A stretch of 10,201 nt of DNA. Source: Thermoplasmata archaeon (GTDB lineage: Archaea; Thermoplasmatota; Thermoplasmata; Thermoplasmatales; Thermoplasmataceae). The notes below the pieces were generated by a model. It was given only the letters and a program-made list of their open reading frames with translations, had not been told where the DNA came from and did not search any database. Every line of letters begins with the position of its first letter. Within the stretch, counting starts at the first letter, position 1. The position numbers were made by a program, and so were the translations under genes. This document shows positions 1-7,017 of the stretch, one piece after another. Location: positions 1 to 10,201 of the forward strand of contig JAKBQK010000255.1 of NCBI GenBank assembly GCA_021835265.1, written 5' to 3'.

Positions 1-90
1 TCTGAAAAACCGAACTTAAAAATTTTTTGGAAACATTTTTTATAATTTTCTATTGTTATTTTAAGGTTTTTTCAAAGCTTATACTCTATC
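1..90 (-). terminator. AT-rich tail after the TrmB-type gene, possible terminator
   Basis: No gene is visible here. Read on the minus strand, the stretch after the regulator's stop codon contains several short T runs, including T5 at bases 5-9 and a T-rich block near 20-28. Archaeal termination is commonly driven by such T-rich tracts without a strong hairpin, so this is a plausible end point for the regulator transcript. No single tract stands out, so the call is weak. Confidence 0.3.
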
Positions 91-1107
91 TTATAGTAAT
101 TCAGGATTTATCTTGAGAAATAACATTCTCAATTTCTCAATTGAGGAAGTTTTGCCCCCAACGGAGTACTCTTCATTTCCTGACCTTATAAAAAAAGTGT
201 TCCTGACAAATGGGATTTTTTCAACTTTCACTATTTCACCATCAATTTCTCTGTAATCGTCCTTATAATAACATTCAAGATGAGATTTGAGTTTTGCTCC
301 GTTGTTAAGATAGTATTCTATTATATCACAAGCCAGCCATATGGTTCTGAATCTGATACAGTTGTCGTTGATCTGATCAGTATATATATCTGCATATTTC
401 CACAATGACTGATTAAAGTAATACGATACTACATGAATGAAGTTGTCCTCCTCAAAATATAGGGCTAAATCATCCTTCCTCTCTCTTGTTTCTATTTTCA
501 TTGTACAGGATTTCCTATCCGAAATAAGAATTTCAACCGGTTTTCCTGACATTGTGCGAATAAAACAATTACCATCTATTTTTTCCGTGAGTCTCTGTCT
601 CTGCTCCTTGAAAATAATAATACACATAGTAACGTTCGAAGAACTCAGTTTTTCAATATATGGGTAAAGTTCCTTGAATCTTTCATAGCTTGTGGATAAA
701 ATTAGTTCGTCCTCAGTGTGTGAAATAAGTGATGCCATTTTTTCAGTTACCTGTGTATTTCCCTCTAGAAGGGAAAGAAATGATCCGTTATTCTGATTAT
801 ATATCCTTTTATTCTGAACAAAATGTTCAAGATTGAAACTATAGGTGTCTAGCCACTTTTTTTCTCTTTCCATAATGGTTGAAACAGGTATTGCCTTGTA
901 CGTTTTTCTTTTCCCAAAGCTACTTTCAATGAAACCCTTACGCTCCATTGAACTGAATAGGTCATAAACTCTGGGCTGAGGTATACCGGTTTCCTTGACA
1001 ATACTGGTGGAATTTAATGGACCCTTTAGTATCAGAACTTCATAGATTTTGATCTCATAGGCTGTAAGTCCAAACTTGGATAACCCTTCAAAAATTTTTT
1101 CCTCCAC
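91..1107 (-). CDS. TrmB-family transcriptional regulator
   Basis: This is a 338-residue TrmB-type regulator, a family that usually senses sugars and controls sugar uptake or central carbon genes in archaea. Residues 8-75 form a winged helix-turn-helix: the 'GLTAYEIKIYEVLI' opening, a recognition helix around 'IPQPRVYDLFSSMERKGFI' (42-60) and a wing at 'FGKRKTYKAI' (64-73). A helical linker (about 76-105) leads to an effector region (106-338) that resembles the TrmB ligand-binding part, including its C-terminal beta-rich section. The start is GTG at 1105-1107. It fits the family N-terminus, and a TATA box 24-25 bases upstream suggests a leaderless message. The gene lies 71 bases downstream of the D-type ATPase on the same strand, so it may also receive read-through from the transporter operon. 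The family call is firm; the ligand is unknown, although the neighbouring importer is the obvious target. Confidence 0.88.
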   Translation of the reverse strand: MEEKIFEGLSKFGLTAYEIKIYEVLILKGPLNSTSIVKETGIPQPRVYDLFSSMERKGFIESSFGKRKTYKAIPVSTIMEREKKWLDTYSFNLEHFVQNKRIYNQNNGSFLSLLEGNTQVTEKMASLISHTEDELILSTSYERFKELYPYIEKLSSSNVTMCIIIFKEQRQRLTEKIDGNCFIRTMSGKPVEILISDRKSCTMKIETRERKDDLALYFEEDNFIHVVSYYFNQSLWKYADIYTDQINDNCIRFRTIWLACDIIEYYLNNGAKLKSHLECYYKDDYREIDGEIVKVEKIPFVRNTFFIRSGNEEYSVGGKTSSIEKLRMLFLKINPELL

Positions 1108-1127
1108 ATTATCTTATGTTATTTCAG

Positions 1128-1135
1128 TTTATAAA
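1128..1135 (-). promoter_or_regulatory. TATA box of the TrmB-type gene
   Basis: On the minus strand the sequence TTTATAAA is centred about 24-25 bases before the GTG start at 1107. In archaea transcription begins roughly 25 bases after the TATA centre, so the message probably begins at or next to the start codon. There is no room for a Shine-Dalgarno sequence. Confidence 0.6.
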
Positions 1136-1151
1136 TATAGTTGAATGTTAA

Positions 1152-1162
1152 CTAAAAATTAG
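1152..1162 (-). terminator. Possible weak terminator of the ABC operon
   Basis: In the 71-base gap between the D-type ATPase and the regulator, the minus strand reads CTAATTTTTAG, a T5 run flanked by a 4-base inverted repeat. It lies 17 bases after the ATPase stop codon. It could end the transporter message at least partly. The arms are short and the tract is short, so read-through into the regulator gene is likely. Confidence 0.3.
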
Positions 1163-1178
1163 AATGATGTACAATTGA

Positions 1179-2156
1179 CTATTTTTCATCTCTAACCCAG
1201 TCTGGATATCTTAAACAGCGATAGTAATGATTCTCGTTAGGAACTTTCTTTAACTCTGGGTGTGTCAATTCACACTCAAAAGTTTTATAAGGACACCTTG
1301 TACTAAACTGACATCCTTTGAAGTTTTCATCATAGTTCGAAGGGTTCCCCGTTAGTCTTATTCCATCATATTTCCTAACTCCTATTCTCGGAATGCTTTT
1401 CAACAAAAGATAATTATAGGGATGAGCAGATGACTTAATCATAGATTCCCTATCCCCATATTCGGTTAATTCACCTGCATACATCATGCCAAGCTGGTCG
1501 GATATTTCATAAAGGATAGATAAATCATGAGTGATCATTATCATTGTAAAACCTTTTTTTCTCTGTATTTTTTTAAGATCAACCAGTATATCATGTTCGA
1601 CAAGGACATCCAAACCTGTGGTGGGTTCATCCAGTATCACAAGTTCTGGAGAAAGAACTAGTGCCATTGCTATGACTGTTCGCTGTCTCATTCCACCACT
1701 AAGCTCGTGAGGATAATTATGTAATATTTCTTGAGGAAGCCTTACCATTTTTAATACGTCCTGAATGTTCTGCTGAAATTCCACAATGTTTTTCCCATGA
1801 GCCTCAAGGATATCGTTAAACTGGTCACCTATTCTTTTAACTGGATTCAGCGCATTCATTGCTGCCTGTGGGATAAATGTCATATTGACAGCCCTTATCC
1901 TTCGCAATTCATTTTTTGACATTTTTAAAAGATCATTACCCTTAAAATAAACCCTGCCTGATTCTATTTCTCCAGGATACCTGAGCGAATTATAGATAGA
2001 TTGGGCAAATGTGCTTTTACCCGATCCAGATTCTCCTGCTATACCAAAGATAATGCCCTCTTCAATGGAAAGATTTAAGTCTCGTATAATTATTGAAAAC
2101 CCGTTTTCCCAGTGATACCCAACGGTCAGATTTTCTACCTGGATTGCATTTGGCAT
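1179..2156 (-). CDS. dppD: Opp/Dpp-family ABC transporter ATP-binding protein, D type
   Basis: This 325-residue protein is one of the two cytoplasmic ATPases that power the importer. All catalytic motifs are intact: Walker A GESGSGKST (41-49), Q-loop Gln97, signature LSGGMRQ (152-158), Walker B LVILDE ending in Glu177, and H-loop His210. The C-terminal oligopeptide/dipeptide extension (from about 244, 'AHPYNYLLLKSIP') carries four cysteines at 282, 288, 295 and 314 (spacing C-x5-C-x6-C-x18-C). That pattern is known in DppD/OppD proteins and binds a 4Fe-4S cluster in a characterised bacterial member. The ATG start directly follows the TAA of the F-type ATPase and is preceded by a GAGGTG ribosome-binding site. 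This is the last gene of the transporter operon. The family call is firm; substrate cannot be read from the ATPase. Confidence 0.93.
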   Translation of the reverse strand: MPNAIQVENLTVGYHWENGFSIIIRDLNLSIEEGIIFGIAGESGSGKSTFAQSIYNSLRYPGEIESGRVYFKGNDLLKMSKNELRRIRAVNMTFIPQAAMNALNPVKRIGDQFNDILEAHGKNIVEFQQNIQDVLKMVRLPQEILHNYPHELSGGMRQRTVIAMALVLSPELVILDEPTTGLDVLVEHDILVDLKKIQRKKGFTMIMITHDLSILYEISDQLGMMYAGELTEYGDRESMIKSSAHPYNYLLLKSIPRIGVRKYDGIRLTGNPSNYDENFKGCQFSTRCPYKTFECELTHPELKKVPNENHYYRCLRYPDWVRDEK

Positions 2157-2954
2157 TTAGTCCACCTCAATTTTCTTATATGGATCTGGGGCGGCCTTTA
2201 TTAATCTTCTAGTATATTCGTCCACTGGATTTTCAATTACCTGTTTTGTGTTTCCGGACTCAACAACCTTCCCCTTATTGAGCACATATATTCTATCGGT
2301 AATCATACTAACTGTGTTCAGATCATGCGTTATATAAATTATACTAATTCCTAAGTTTTCTCTAAGGGAAAGAAGAAGTTCCAGGATTTCAATTCTGAGA
2401 GACACATCCAGCATGGAAACCGGTTCATCCGCAATTAGTACCTTGGGTTCTGTAGCAAGAGCCCTGGCCATATACACTCTTTGTCTTTGCCCACCAGACA
2501 TTTGATGTGGGTATTTATCAAGAAATTGCGATGGAGGGTCAAGTTTTACCTGTGTCAGAAGCTCCTGCACACGATCACTAACGTTGCCCTTGTAATGATT
2601 GATTAACAATGGTCTCTTTATGTGCCATTCCACATTATGAAATGGATCTAGAGAGGCATATGGATCCTGAAACACCATCTGAATATTTTTTCGGTACACC
2701 TTTAGCCTCTGCCCTTTGTGGTGTGAAACATCCTCATTGTTAAAGATAATTTTTCCAGATGTTGGTCGATATAGAAGAACCATTAGTCTAGCTAGTGTAC
2801 TTTTTCCACTACCACTTGCACCCACAATACCAAGTAATTCCTTTTCCCTTAATTCTAGACTAACTTCATCAAGTGCCTTTACTATGTCACCCTTTGTAAG
2901 ACTTTTTCTGACTGTAAACTCCTTTGTGAGATTTTGAATTTCCATCAAACTCAT
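2157..2954 (-). CDS. dppF: Opp/Dpp-family ABC transporter ATP-binding protein, F type
   Basis: This is the partner ATPase of the importer, 265 residues long. It has Walker A GASGSGKST (45-53), Q-loop Gln96, signature MSGGQRQ (152-158), Walker B VLIADE with Glu177, and H-loop His210, so both ATP sites of the heterodimer should be competent. The protein stops soon after 'DEYTRRLIKAAP' (245-256), which is where the oligopeptide-type C-terminal extension would begin. It has no cysteine cluster, so any iron-sulfur cluster would sit only on the D-type subunit. Its ATG overlaps the TGA of permease C as ATGA, and an AGGTGA ribosome-binding site lies four bases upstream, consistent with coupled translation. 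The order F then D in the operon is the reverse of the classic bacterial dppDF order. Confidence 0.92.
   Translation of the reverse strand: MSLMEIQNLTKEFTVRKSLTKGDIVKALDEVSLELREKELLGIVGASGSGKSTLARLMVLLYRPTSGKIIFNNEDVSHHKGQRLKVYRKNIQMVFQDPYASLDPFHNVEWHIKRPLLINHYKGNVSDRVQELLTQVKLDPPSQFLDKYPHQMSGGQRQRVYMARALATEPKVLIADEPVSMLDVSLRIEILELLLSLRENLGISIIYITHDLNTVSMITDRIYVLNKGKVVESGNTKQVIENPVDEYTRRLIKAAPDPYKKIEVD
2163..2168 (-). promoter_or_regulatory. Ribosome-binding site of the D-type ATPase
   Basis: GAGGTG on the minus strand lies six bases before the ATG at 2156 and inside the last codons of the F-type gene. It matches the complement of the archaeal 16S rRNA tail and supports the chosen start. Confidence 0.75.
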
Positions 2955-3913
2955 GACTTCACCTTATTTTTCTTAACCTTAAAAACTCTCAACGCTGGAT
3001 TGGCGATTTCATCCATTCCAAAGTTCAATAGTATGAAGGCAAACATTAAAACTGCTATAAAGATTGCAGGTGGCAATATCCACCACCACTCTCCAACAAG
3101 ATAGGCTTCGTTATTTATGGCCCAGTATAGCATTGTTCCCCAATTGACCTGCTGTAGATTACCAACTCCAAGATACTCAACGAATGTAAGTCCCATGGTA
3201 CCATACATGGCGGTAAAAAAGAAATTTGAAACGATTACAGGCATAATTGATTTAATTATTTGCCTGAATATAATGCTCATTTTTCTTTCACCTATTAGAA
3301 TTGAAGAAAGAATGTAATCTCTCTTTGCAACTGACAGGGTAACAGATCTAAAAGTTCTAGCACCAAATGCCCAACCTGTCACCACAAGGATTAGGATTGT
3401 TGGAAAATAACCAAGATTCTGATGAATACCCAGAAAATACGCACCAAAGAGCATTATTAACAAAACTCCTGGAATTACCAAAAACACATTCACTATTGCA
3501 TTTATTACTTCATTCGCACCCTTTGATGCAAATCCGGACAAAACTCCTACGAAAACGGATATCAATGTACCCAGTATACCCACGGAAAATCCAATGAGTA
3601 ATGTTGGTGCAGCACCTCCTATTAATTGGGAAAATACGTCCTGACCATAACCCGTTGTACCAAGAAGATGGGAGTAGGATGGAGGAATACTTTTCTTGAA
3701 AAGATATGCGTTTGGAGGGTATGGAGTATAAAAAATTCCAACAACAGCAAAAATGATGATAGAAAGCAATAGAAGAAAACCGGCTTTTGATTTGTTGTTT
3801 TGAAGAAGAACACCAAGTGGCTTAAATATCTTAAATATTATATCAAATGCTCTGTTTTCCCGTATTTTTGAAATCATTCCTTCTTTAGTCTTATTTTCCT
3901 GAATATTACTCAC
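2951..3913 (-). CDS. dppC: Opp/Dpp-family ABC transporter permease, C type
   Basis: This 320-residue integral membrane protein is the second permease of the importer. It has a first membrane helix at about 44-62, then an outside segment with 'HLLGTTGYGQDVFSQLIGGA' (82-101), the characteristic signature of DppC/OppC proteins. The transmembrane permease domain spans about 104-305. The cytoplasmic coupling loop ('ILSSILIGERKMSIIFRQII', 201-220, followed by K-S-I-M-P) is the EAA-type motif that docks onto the ATPases. A GTG start at 3911-3913 gives an 8-base overlap with permease B. An alternative ATG at 3875-3877 (residue 13) cannot be excluded; either leaves the family domain intact. The gene end overlaps the F-type ATPase start by four bases. 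The family assignment is firm. Confidence 0.92.
   Translation of the reverse strand: MSNIQENKTKEGMISKIRENRAFDIIFKIFKPLGVLLQNNKSKAGFLLLLSIIIFAVVGIFYTPYPPNAYLFKKSIPPSYSHLLGTTGYGQDVFSQLIGGAAPTLLIGFSVGILGTLISVFVGVLSGFASKGANEVINAIVNVFLVIPGVLLIMLFGAYFLGIHQNLGYFPTILILVVTGWAFGARTFRSVTLSVAKRDYILSSILIGERKMSIIFRQIIKSIMPVIVSNFFFTAMYGTMGLTFVEYLGVGNLQQVNWGTMLYWAINNEAYLVGEWWWILPPAIFIAVLMFAFILLNFGMDEIANPALRVFKVKKNKVKS
2959..2964 (-). promoter_or_regulatory. Ribosome-binding site of the F-type ATPase
   Basis: AGGTGA on the minus strand is followed by AGTC and then the ATG at 2954. It lies inside the final codons of permease C and matches the archaeal 16S rRNA tail, which supports the ATG in the ATGA overlap as the true start. 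Confidence 0.7.
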
Positions 3914-4925
3914 CCTCCTGCTTTATTCGTGGATCCAGGAAACCCAGTAGGATATCCACAATAAGATTACCCACAAGAACTGCAATTATAACCATTAAAA
4001 ATATTCCCTGCAATAGAGGGTAATCGAGGTTATCTATGGCAGTGATCATATACATCCCTACACCAGGATACGAGAATATAGATTCCTCTATAATAACACC
4101 GCTTACAGACAACCCAATAGACATAGAAAATCCAGTTAAATTCGGTAGAAGTGCATTCCTATATGCAATGCTCTTTATCTGATAGTCCTTCATTCCAAGA
4201 TTTTGGGAAAAACTGATATAGTCACTATTTACATTTGGAATTATGTTATTCCTCATACCAAGGACCCAACCTCCAAGGGATGTAAGAATTATAGTACCTA
4301 CGGGGAGAACAGCGTGATACATCGTGCTAATTATAAATGGAATGTTAAATCCCATATTCACAGAATCAGAGTATGCACCGCCGATAGGAAATATCTTTCC
4401 GTATACTGAAAAAATATCCAGTAGTATAAATGCAAGAACAAAGGCAGGAAAAGCTGCCATGAACATAGAAAATAAATCAATTAACAAATCCTTTCCAGTA
4501 TTCCTATTAATGCCTGCATATCTTCCAAGTCTGTTACCTATGAAGAATGAAATAGTTACAGCAGATATTACCAAAAATAAAGTCCATGGAAGCGCTTCAG
4601 CTAATATAGACGAAACTGGATCAGGATAAAAAGAGATTGAAATTCCAAGATTACCGTGAAATAAATCATTTAAATAAGAGAAATACTGTAAATAAATAGG
4701 TTTGTTCGTTGAAATTCCATATTCTGCCTCGAGCTGATGTAAGTATGCAATGTTTATTGTCCCTCCAGAATCTTTTAATAAATCTTCATAAACAATTTCT
4801 GCAGGGTCTCCAGGCATCAATCTTGGTAAAACAAAATTTAGAGTGAGAGCCCCAAAAAATACACTTACAAAAATTATAAGTCGTTTAATAATATATTTTA
4901 CAGGTATAGCCGTTAAAATCACCAT
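3906..4925 (-). CDS. dppB: Opp/Dpp-family ABC transporter permease, B type
   Basis: This 339-residue membrane protein is the first permease of the importer. The N-terminus carries a membrane helix (about 12-34) followed by the 'PRLMPGDPAE' motif (34-43) typical of DppB/OppB. A periplasm-like outside segment follows, then the transmembrane permease domain (about 106-330) with the EAA-type coupling loop ('ISFSQNLGMKDYQIKSIAYR', 237-256, then N-A-L-L-P-N). The C-terminal 'GFLDPRIK' is also a family hallmark. The ATG at 4923-4925 lies 15 bases after the binding-protein stop codon. No Shine-Dalgarno sequence precedes it; a 9-bp inverted repeat sits directly upstream instead, which may limit or couple translation. 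The second codon is GTG, so a start one codon later is also possible. Confidence 0.92.
   Translation of the reverse strand: MVILTAIPVKYIIKRLIIFVSVFFGALTLNFVLPRLMPGDPAEIVYEDLLKDSGGTINIAYLHQLEAEYGISTNKPIYLQYFSYLNDLFHGNLGISISFYPDPVSSILAEALPWTLFLVISAVTISFFIGNRLGRYAGINRNTGKDLLIDLFSMFMAAFPAFVLAFILLDIFSVYGKIFPIGGAYSDSVNMGFNIPFIISTMYHAVLPVGTIILTSLGGWVLGMRNNIIPNVNSDYISFSQNLGMKDYQIKSIAYRNALLPNLTGFSMSIGLSVSGVIIEESIFSYPGVGMYMITAIDNLDYPLLQGIFLMVIIAVLVGNLIVDILLGFLDPRIKQEGE
3914..3918 (-). promoter_or_regulatory. Shine-Dalgarno-like GGAGG touching the permease C start
   Basis: GGAGG on the minus strand abuts the GTG start at 3913 with no spacer, which is too close for normal ribosome placement. Because the gene also overlaps permease B by eight bases, translation may rely on ribosomes ending permease B, or a start further in (ATG at 3877) may be used. 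Confidence 0.4.
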
Positions 4926-4930
4926 GGAAG

Positions 4931-4951
4931 GAAATGATTTTTAATCATTTC
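4931..4951 (-). other. Intercistronic hairpin between binding protein and permease B
   Basis: A perfect 9-bp inverted repeat (arms GAAATGATT and AATCATTTC, loop of three A on the transcript) covers the last sense codons and TAA stop of the binding protein. It ends five bases before the permease B start. In the RNA it would form a small, AU-rich stem-loop. It could protect the binding-protein message, slow ribosome entry to permease B, or be melted by ribosomes finishing the upstream gene. The stem has only two G-C pairs, so its stability at high temperature is doubtful. Confidence 0.5.
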
Positions 4952-6803
4952 TCTTTTTCTGCCTCTTGTTGACTAATGTAACACCTGCGACTGCTGCAAT
5001 TACGACTACTACTATTGCTACTCCTATATATTCATAGGTTACAGTGGATGTTACCTTAACCGCTTTTGCACTGGTAAGCGGATATAGATGCAGAACAACA
5101 ACTTCTGATGGATGGGGATACCATGGCATTGGGATCCAGAATGAGTTGTTCTGGTTTGGCCATCCTCCTATGGTATTGTTCACGTATTCATACCAGTCTC
5201 CAGAGTATACAAGAGGAATTATAGGCATCTGGTTTAACATTACATTAACCATTTCATTTGTGTACTTATCCTGCAGAGTTAAGTTTCCTGTTAATGTATA
5301 GTTTGCATAAGCACTCATGAAATCGGTACCAGTAGCATTCCATCTTTCCTCATTTACGTAAGCAGTCTTCCCTATTGGTGTTACACTTCCCACCAGTCCA
5401 CTGTAATCGTACCATGGATTTGGTCCTATACCAGATACCGTATCTACAGCCAGCTGATAATCACCGTCAGCTATATCACTTGCCAGATTACTTCCGGTAG
5501 GGGTTGTAGTTACTACATTTATGCCAATAGCCTTTAAATCTGCAGCAATTATGGTTATGTCTGTATCCCAGTCTGAATATCCTGCAACCGACATCAATGA
5601 AATAGTTGGCACAAGTGTTCCGTTGGAGTATTCAAGTTGTTTCTTACTGTTTAGTTTGAAGCCATGTTCTTCAAGCATTGACAAGGCTTTTGACGGATTG
5701 AATTGTGCGAGACTATTTGCTTGATTTAGGTTTGTTTTATTTAGATAGGAAAGCTGCTGCTGCAAAATGTTAGCTGCATTGGCAGGTTTCTCATATCCAT
5801 ACTCACCTATCTGACAGATTGCCGTTCTATTTATTGCTAAGGATAGTGCCTGTCTTACATAACTCTCGTTTAAAAATGGCATCAGATCATTAACCATCAT
5901 AGTAACAGGCTGTCCTGCCGGATACCAGTAATGATTTGTTTTCGGATTATTTTGAACAAATAAAGATGTAACATTAGGTTCAAAAACTGATGCCCACTGA
6001 ACTTTTCCCTCTGCAAGAGCTAGACTCAATGCACTATTGCTGGTATAATCGTTATATACCAATCTATCTATTTTCGGTAAACCTTTCTGCCAGTAATGTG
6101 GATTTTTAACAAGAACTACTTTTTGCGGGCTGAAACTGGAAAGTACGTATGGTCCTGTGCCTATGGGATCTGTTACAACTGCGCTTTGGGGATCTGGGAC
6201 TCCATTACTGCCTGTCTGTTGTTCCCATGATTGGTTTGTAGGCATTATAGCCTGACAGCCAATGTAAAAGAGGTAGTTTGTCTGCGGTGTGTAAAATTTA
6301 AATGAAACCTTGTAGAGACCTTGTGCACTTATATTTTCTATTGCCCCCCAAGCATTAATAGCTTTCTTTTGAATGTTAAAAGTATAAACAACATCATACG
6401 AATTAAATGGCTGACCATTAGAAAAGGTTACATTCTGTCTTAATGTCATATTCAAATACAAACCACTTTTACTGAACGAATACCCAGTTGCAAGCCATGG
6501 AATAACAGTTCCATTATATGTATTAACCTGCAATAAGGGCTCATATATCATCCCCATTATACCTGTGGGCTCTGTCCATATATTATATGGATTAAAATTA
6601 TCTACAAACTCTGGCGTTGCACCTGGTGACAGATAAAGCGTACTGTTGTTTCCATTTGCACTCGAACTATCTGCTGTTCTGGCAACTAAAGTAGTAGGGT
6701 TTCCGCCACTTACAAAAGAAAATACTGAAAGACCTGATAGCACCATAAGGGAACTTAACGCAAGTGCAATCAATATTCTTCTTCTCCTATAATTAGTGTT
6801 CAT
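4941..6803 (-). CDS. Membrane-anchored solute-binding protein of an Opp/Dpp-type ABC importer
   Basis: This 620-residue protein captures the substrate outside the cell and hands it to the permeases. A basic N-terminus (NYRRRR) and hydrophobic helix at about 9-32 form a signal peptide. There is no lipobox cysteine. A short Ser/Asn-rich linker precedes the family-5 solute-binding fold (about 55-570), recognisable from 'YEPLLQ', 'LRQNVTFSNGQPFNSYDVVYTF', 'PIGTGPYVLSSF', 'NPHYW' and 'VRQALSLAINR'. A membrane helix at about 592-610 followed by a basic tail (NKRQKKRND) anchors it to the membrane, a common archaeal arrangement. The ATG at 6803 is 27 bases after a TATA box, so the message is probably leaderless. 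It is the first gene of the transporter operon. The substrate could be an oligosaccharide or peptide; the family name alone does not decide, and the TrmB-type neighbour favours sugar. Confidence 0.92.
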   Translation of the reverse strand: MNTNYRRRRILIALALSSLMVLSGLSVFSFVSGGNPTTLVARTADSSSANGNNSTLYLSPGATPEFVDNFNPYNIWTEPTGIMGMIYEPLLQVNTYNGTVIPWLATGYSFSKSGLYLNMTLRQNVTFSNGQPFNSYDVVYTFNIQKKAINAWGAIENISAQGLYKVSFKFYTPQTNYLFYIGCQAIMPTNQSWEQQTGSNGVPDPQSAVVTDPIGTGPYVLSSFSPQKVVLVKNPHYWQKGLPKIDRLVYNDYTSNSALSLALAEGKVQWASVFEPNVTSLFVQNNPKTNHYWYPAGQPVTMMVNDLMPFLNESYVRQALSLAINRTAICQIGEYGYEKPANAANILQQQLSYLNKTNLNQANSLAQFNPSKALSMLEEHGFKLNSKKQLEYSNGTLVPTISLMSVAGYSDWDTDITIIAADLKAIGINVVTTTPTGSNLASDIADGDYQLAVDTVSGIGPNPWYDYSGLVGSVTPIGKTAYVNEERWNATGTDFMSAYANYTLTGNLTLQDKYTNEMVNVMLNQMPIIPLVYSGDWYEYVNNTIGGWPNQNNSFWIPMPWYPHPSEVVVLHLYPLTSAKAVKVTSTVTYEYIGVAIVVVVIAAVAGVTLVNKRQKKRND

Positions 6804-6826
6804 AATGCTAGCAAGTTGTAATTCTA

Positions 6827-6834
6827 TATTTAAA
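6827..6834 (-). promoter_or_regulatory. TATA box of the ABC transporter operon
   Basis: TTTAAATA on the minus strand is centred about 27 bases before the ATG at 6803, placing transcription start at or within two bases of the start codon. An 8-base palindrome TGCTAGCA (6806-6813) lies between the box and the start codon, where a bound protein would block initiation. Confidence 0.65.
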
Positions 6835-6850
6835 TTTAATCAGTTTGATC

Positions 6851-6869
6851 TTACTAACTTCTTAAGTAA
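6851..6869. promoter_or_regulatory. Candidate TrmB-type operator
   Basis: TTACT, nine bases, AGTAA form an inverted repeat whose centre is about 30 bases upstream of the TATA-box centre of the transporter operon. Published TrmB sites in Pyrococcus/Thermococcus and Halobacterium have TACT and AGTA half-sites with similar spacing. The position upstream of the TATA box would fit activation rather than simple repression. It is a sequence resemblance, not a demonstrated site. Confidence 0.45.
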
Positions 6870-6903
6870 AACTTGGAAATCCTTTATTTGAGCGAGTTTT
6901 ATC

Positions 6904-6918
6904 AATGTTTATAACATT
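6904..6918. promoter_or_regulatory. Perfect inverted repeat at the middle of the divergent control region
   Basis: AATGTT-TAT-AACATT is a perfect 6-bp inverted repeat around a 3-base centre. It lies about 108 bases from the binding-protein start on one side and about 107 bases from the upstream ORF start on the other. It could be an operator shared by the divergent genes. In AT-rich DNA such a palindrome can occur by chance, so the functional reading is tentative. Confidence 0.3.
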
Positions 6919-6986
6919 TGAAAATAATTCTAATATTTAAACTCTTTTTTTATATGACATTATAAATTTAACTAAATACGTGCACA

Positions 6987-6992
6987 TATATA
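6987..6992 (+). promoter_or_regulatory. TATA box for the plus-strand propeller transcript
   Basis: TATATA is centred about 28 bases before the ATG at 7018 and would start a transcript close to that ATG. A second TATA-like sequence (TATAAAA, 7033-7039) lies only 20 bases before the propeller start at 7056, so its transcript would begin a few bases inside the gene. The distal box therefore fits better. Confidence 0.45.
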
Positions 6993-7017
6993 CACCGTAA
7001 AAACGACCGAGAGTAAA

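Noticed and set aside
437..667. Plus-strand open frame inside the TrmB-type gene
   Set aside because: It is antisense to a complete regulator gene with intact domains and has no start signals.
1108..1178. Autoregulatory TrmB site at the regulator's own promoter
   Set aside because: No TACT/AGTA inverted pair with suitable spacing was found; only a short CTAA-AAA-TTAG repeat, more like a weak terminator.
3622..3816. 64-codon hydrophobic open frame on the minus strand inside permease C
   Set aside because: It is a shifted reading of the permease C membrane segment; the Phe/Leu-rich translation follows from T-rich codons. The permease frame continues through it without interruption.
4324..4629. 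101-codon open frame on the plus strand inside permease B
   Set aside because: It is antisense to a strongly supported permease gene, has no promoter or ribosome-binding site, and its translation resembles no family.
6984..7000. Hairpin in the GTGCACATATATACAC region
   Set aside because: The possible arms are only three to six bases and imperfect; the sequence is better explained as the TATA box.
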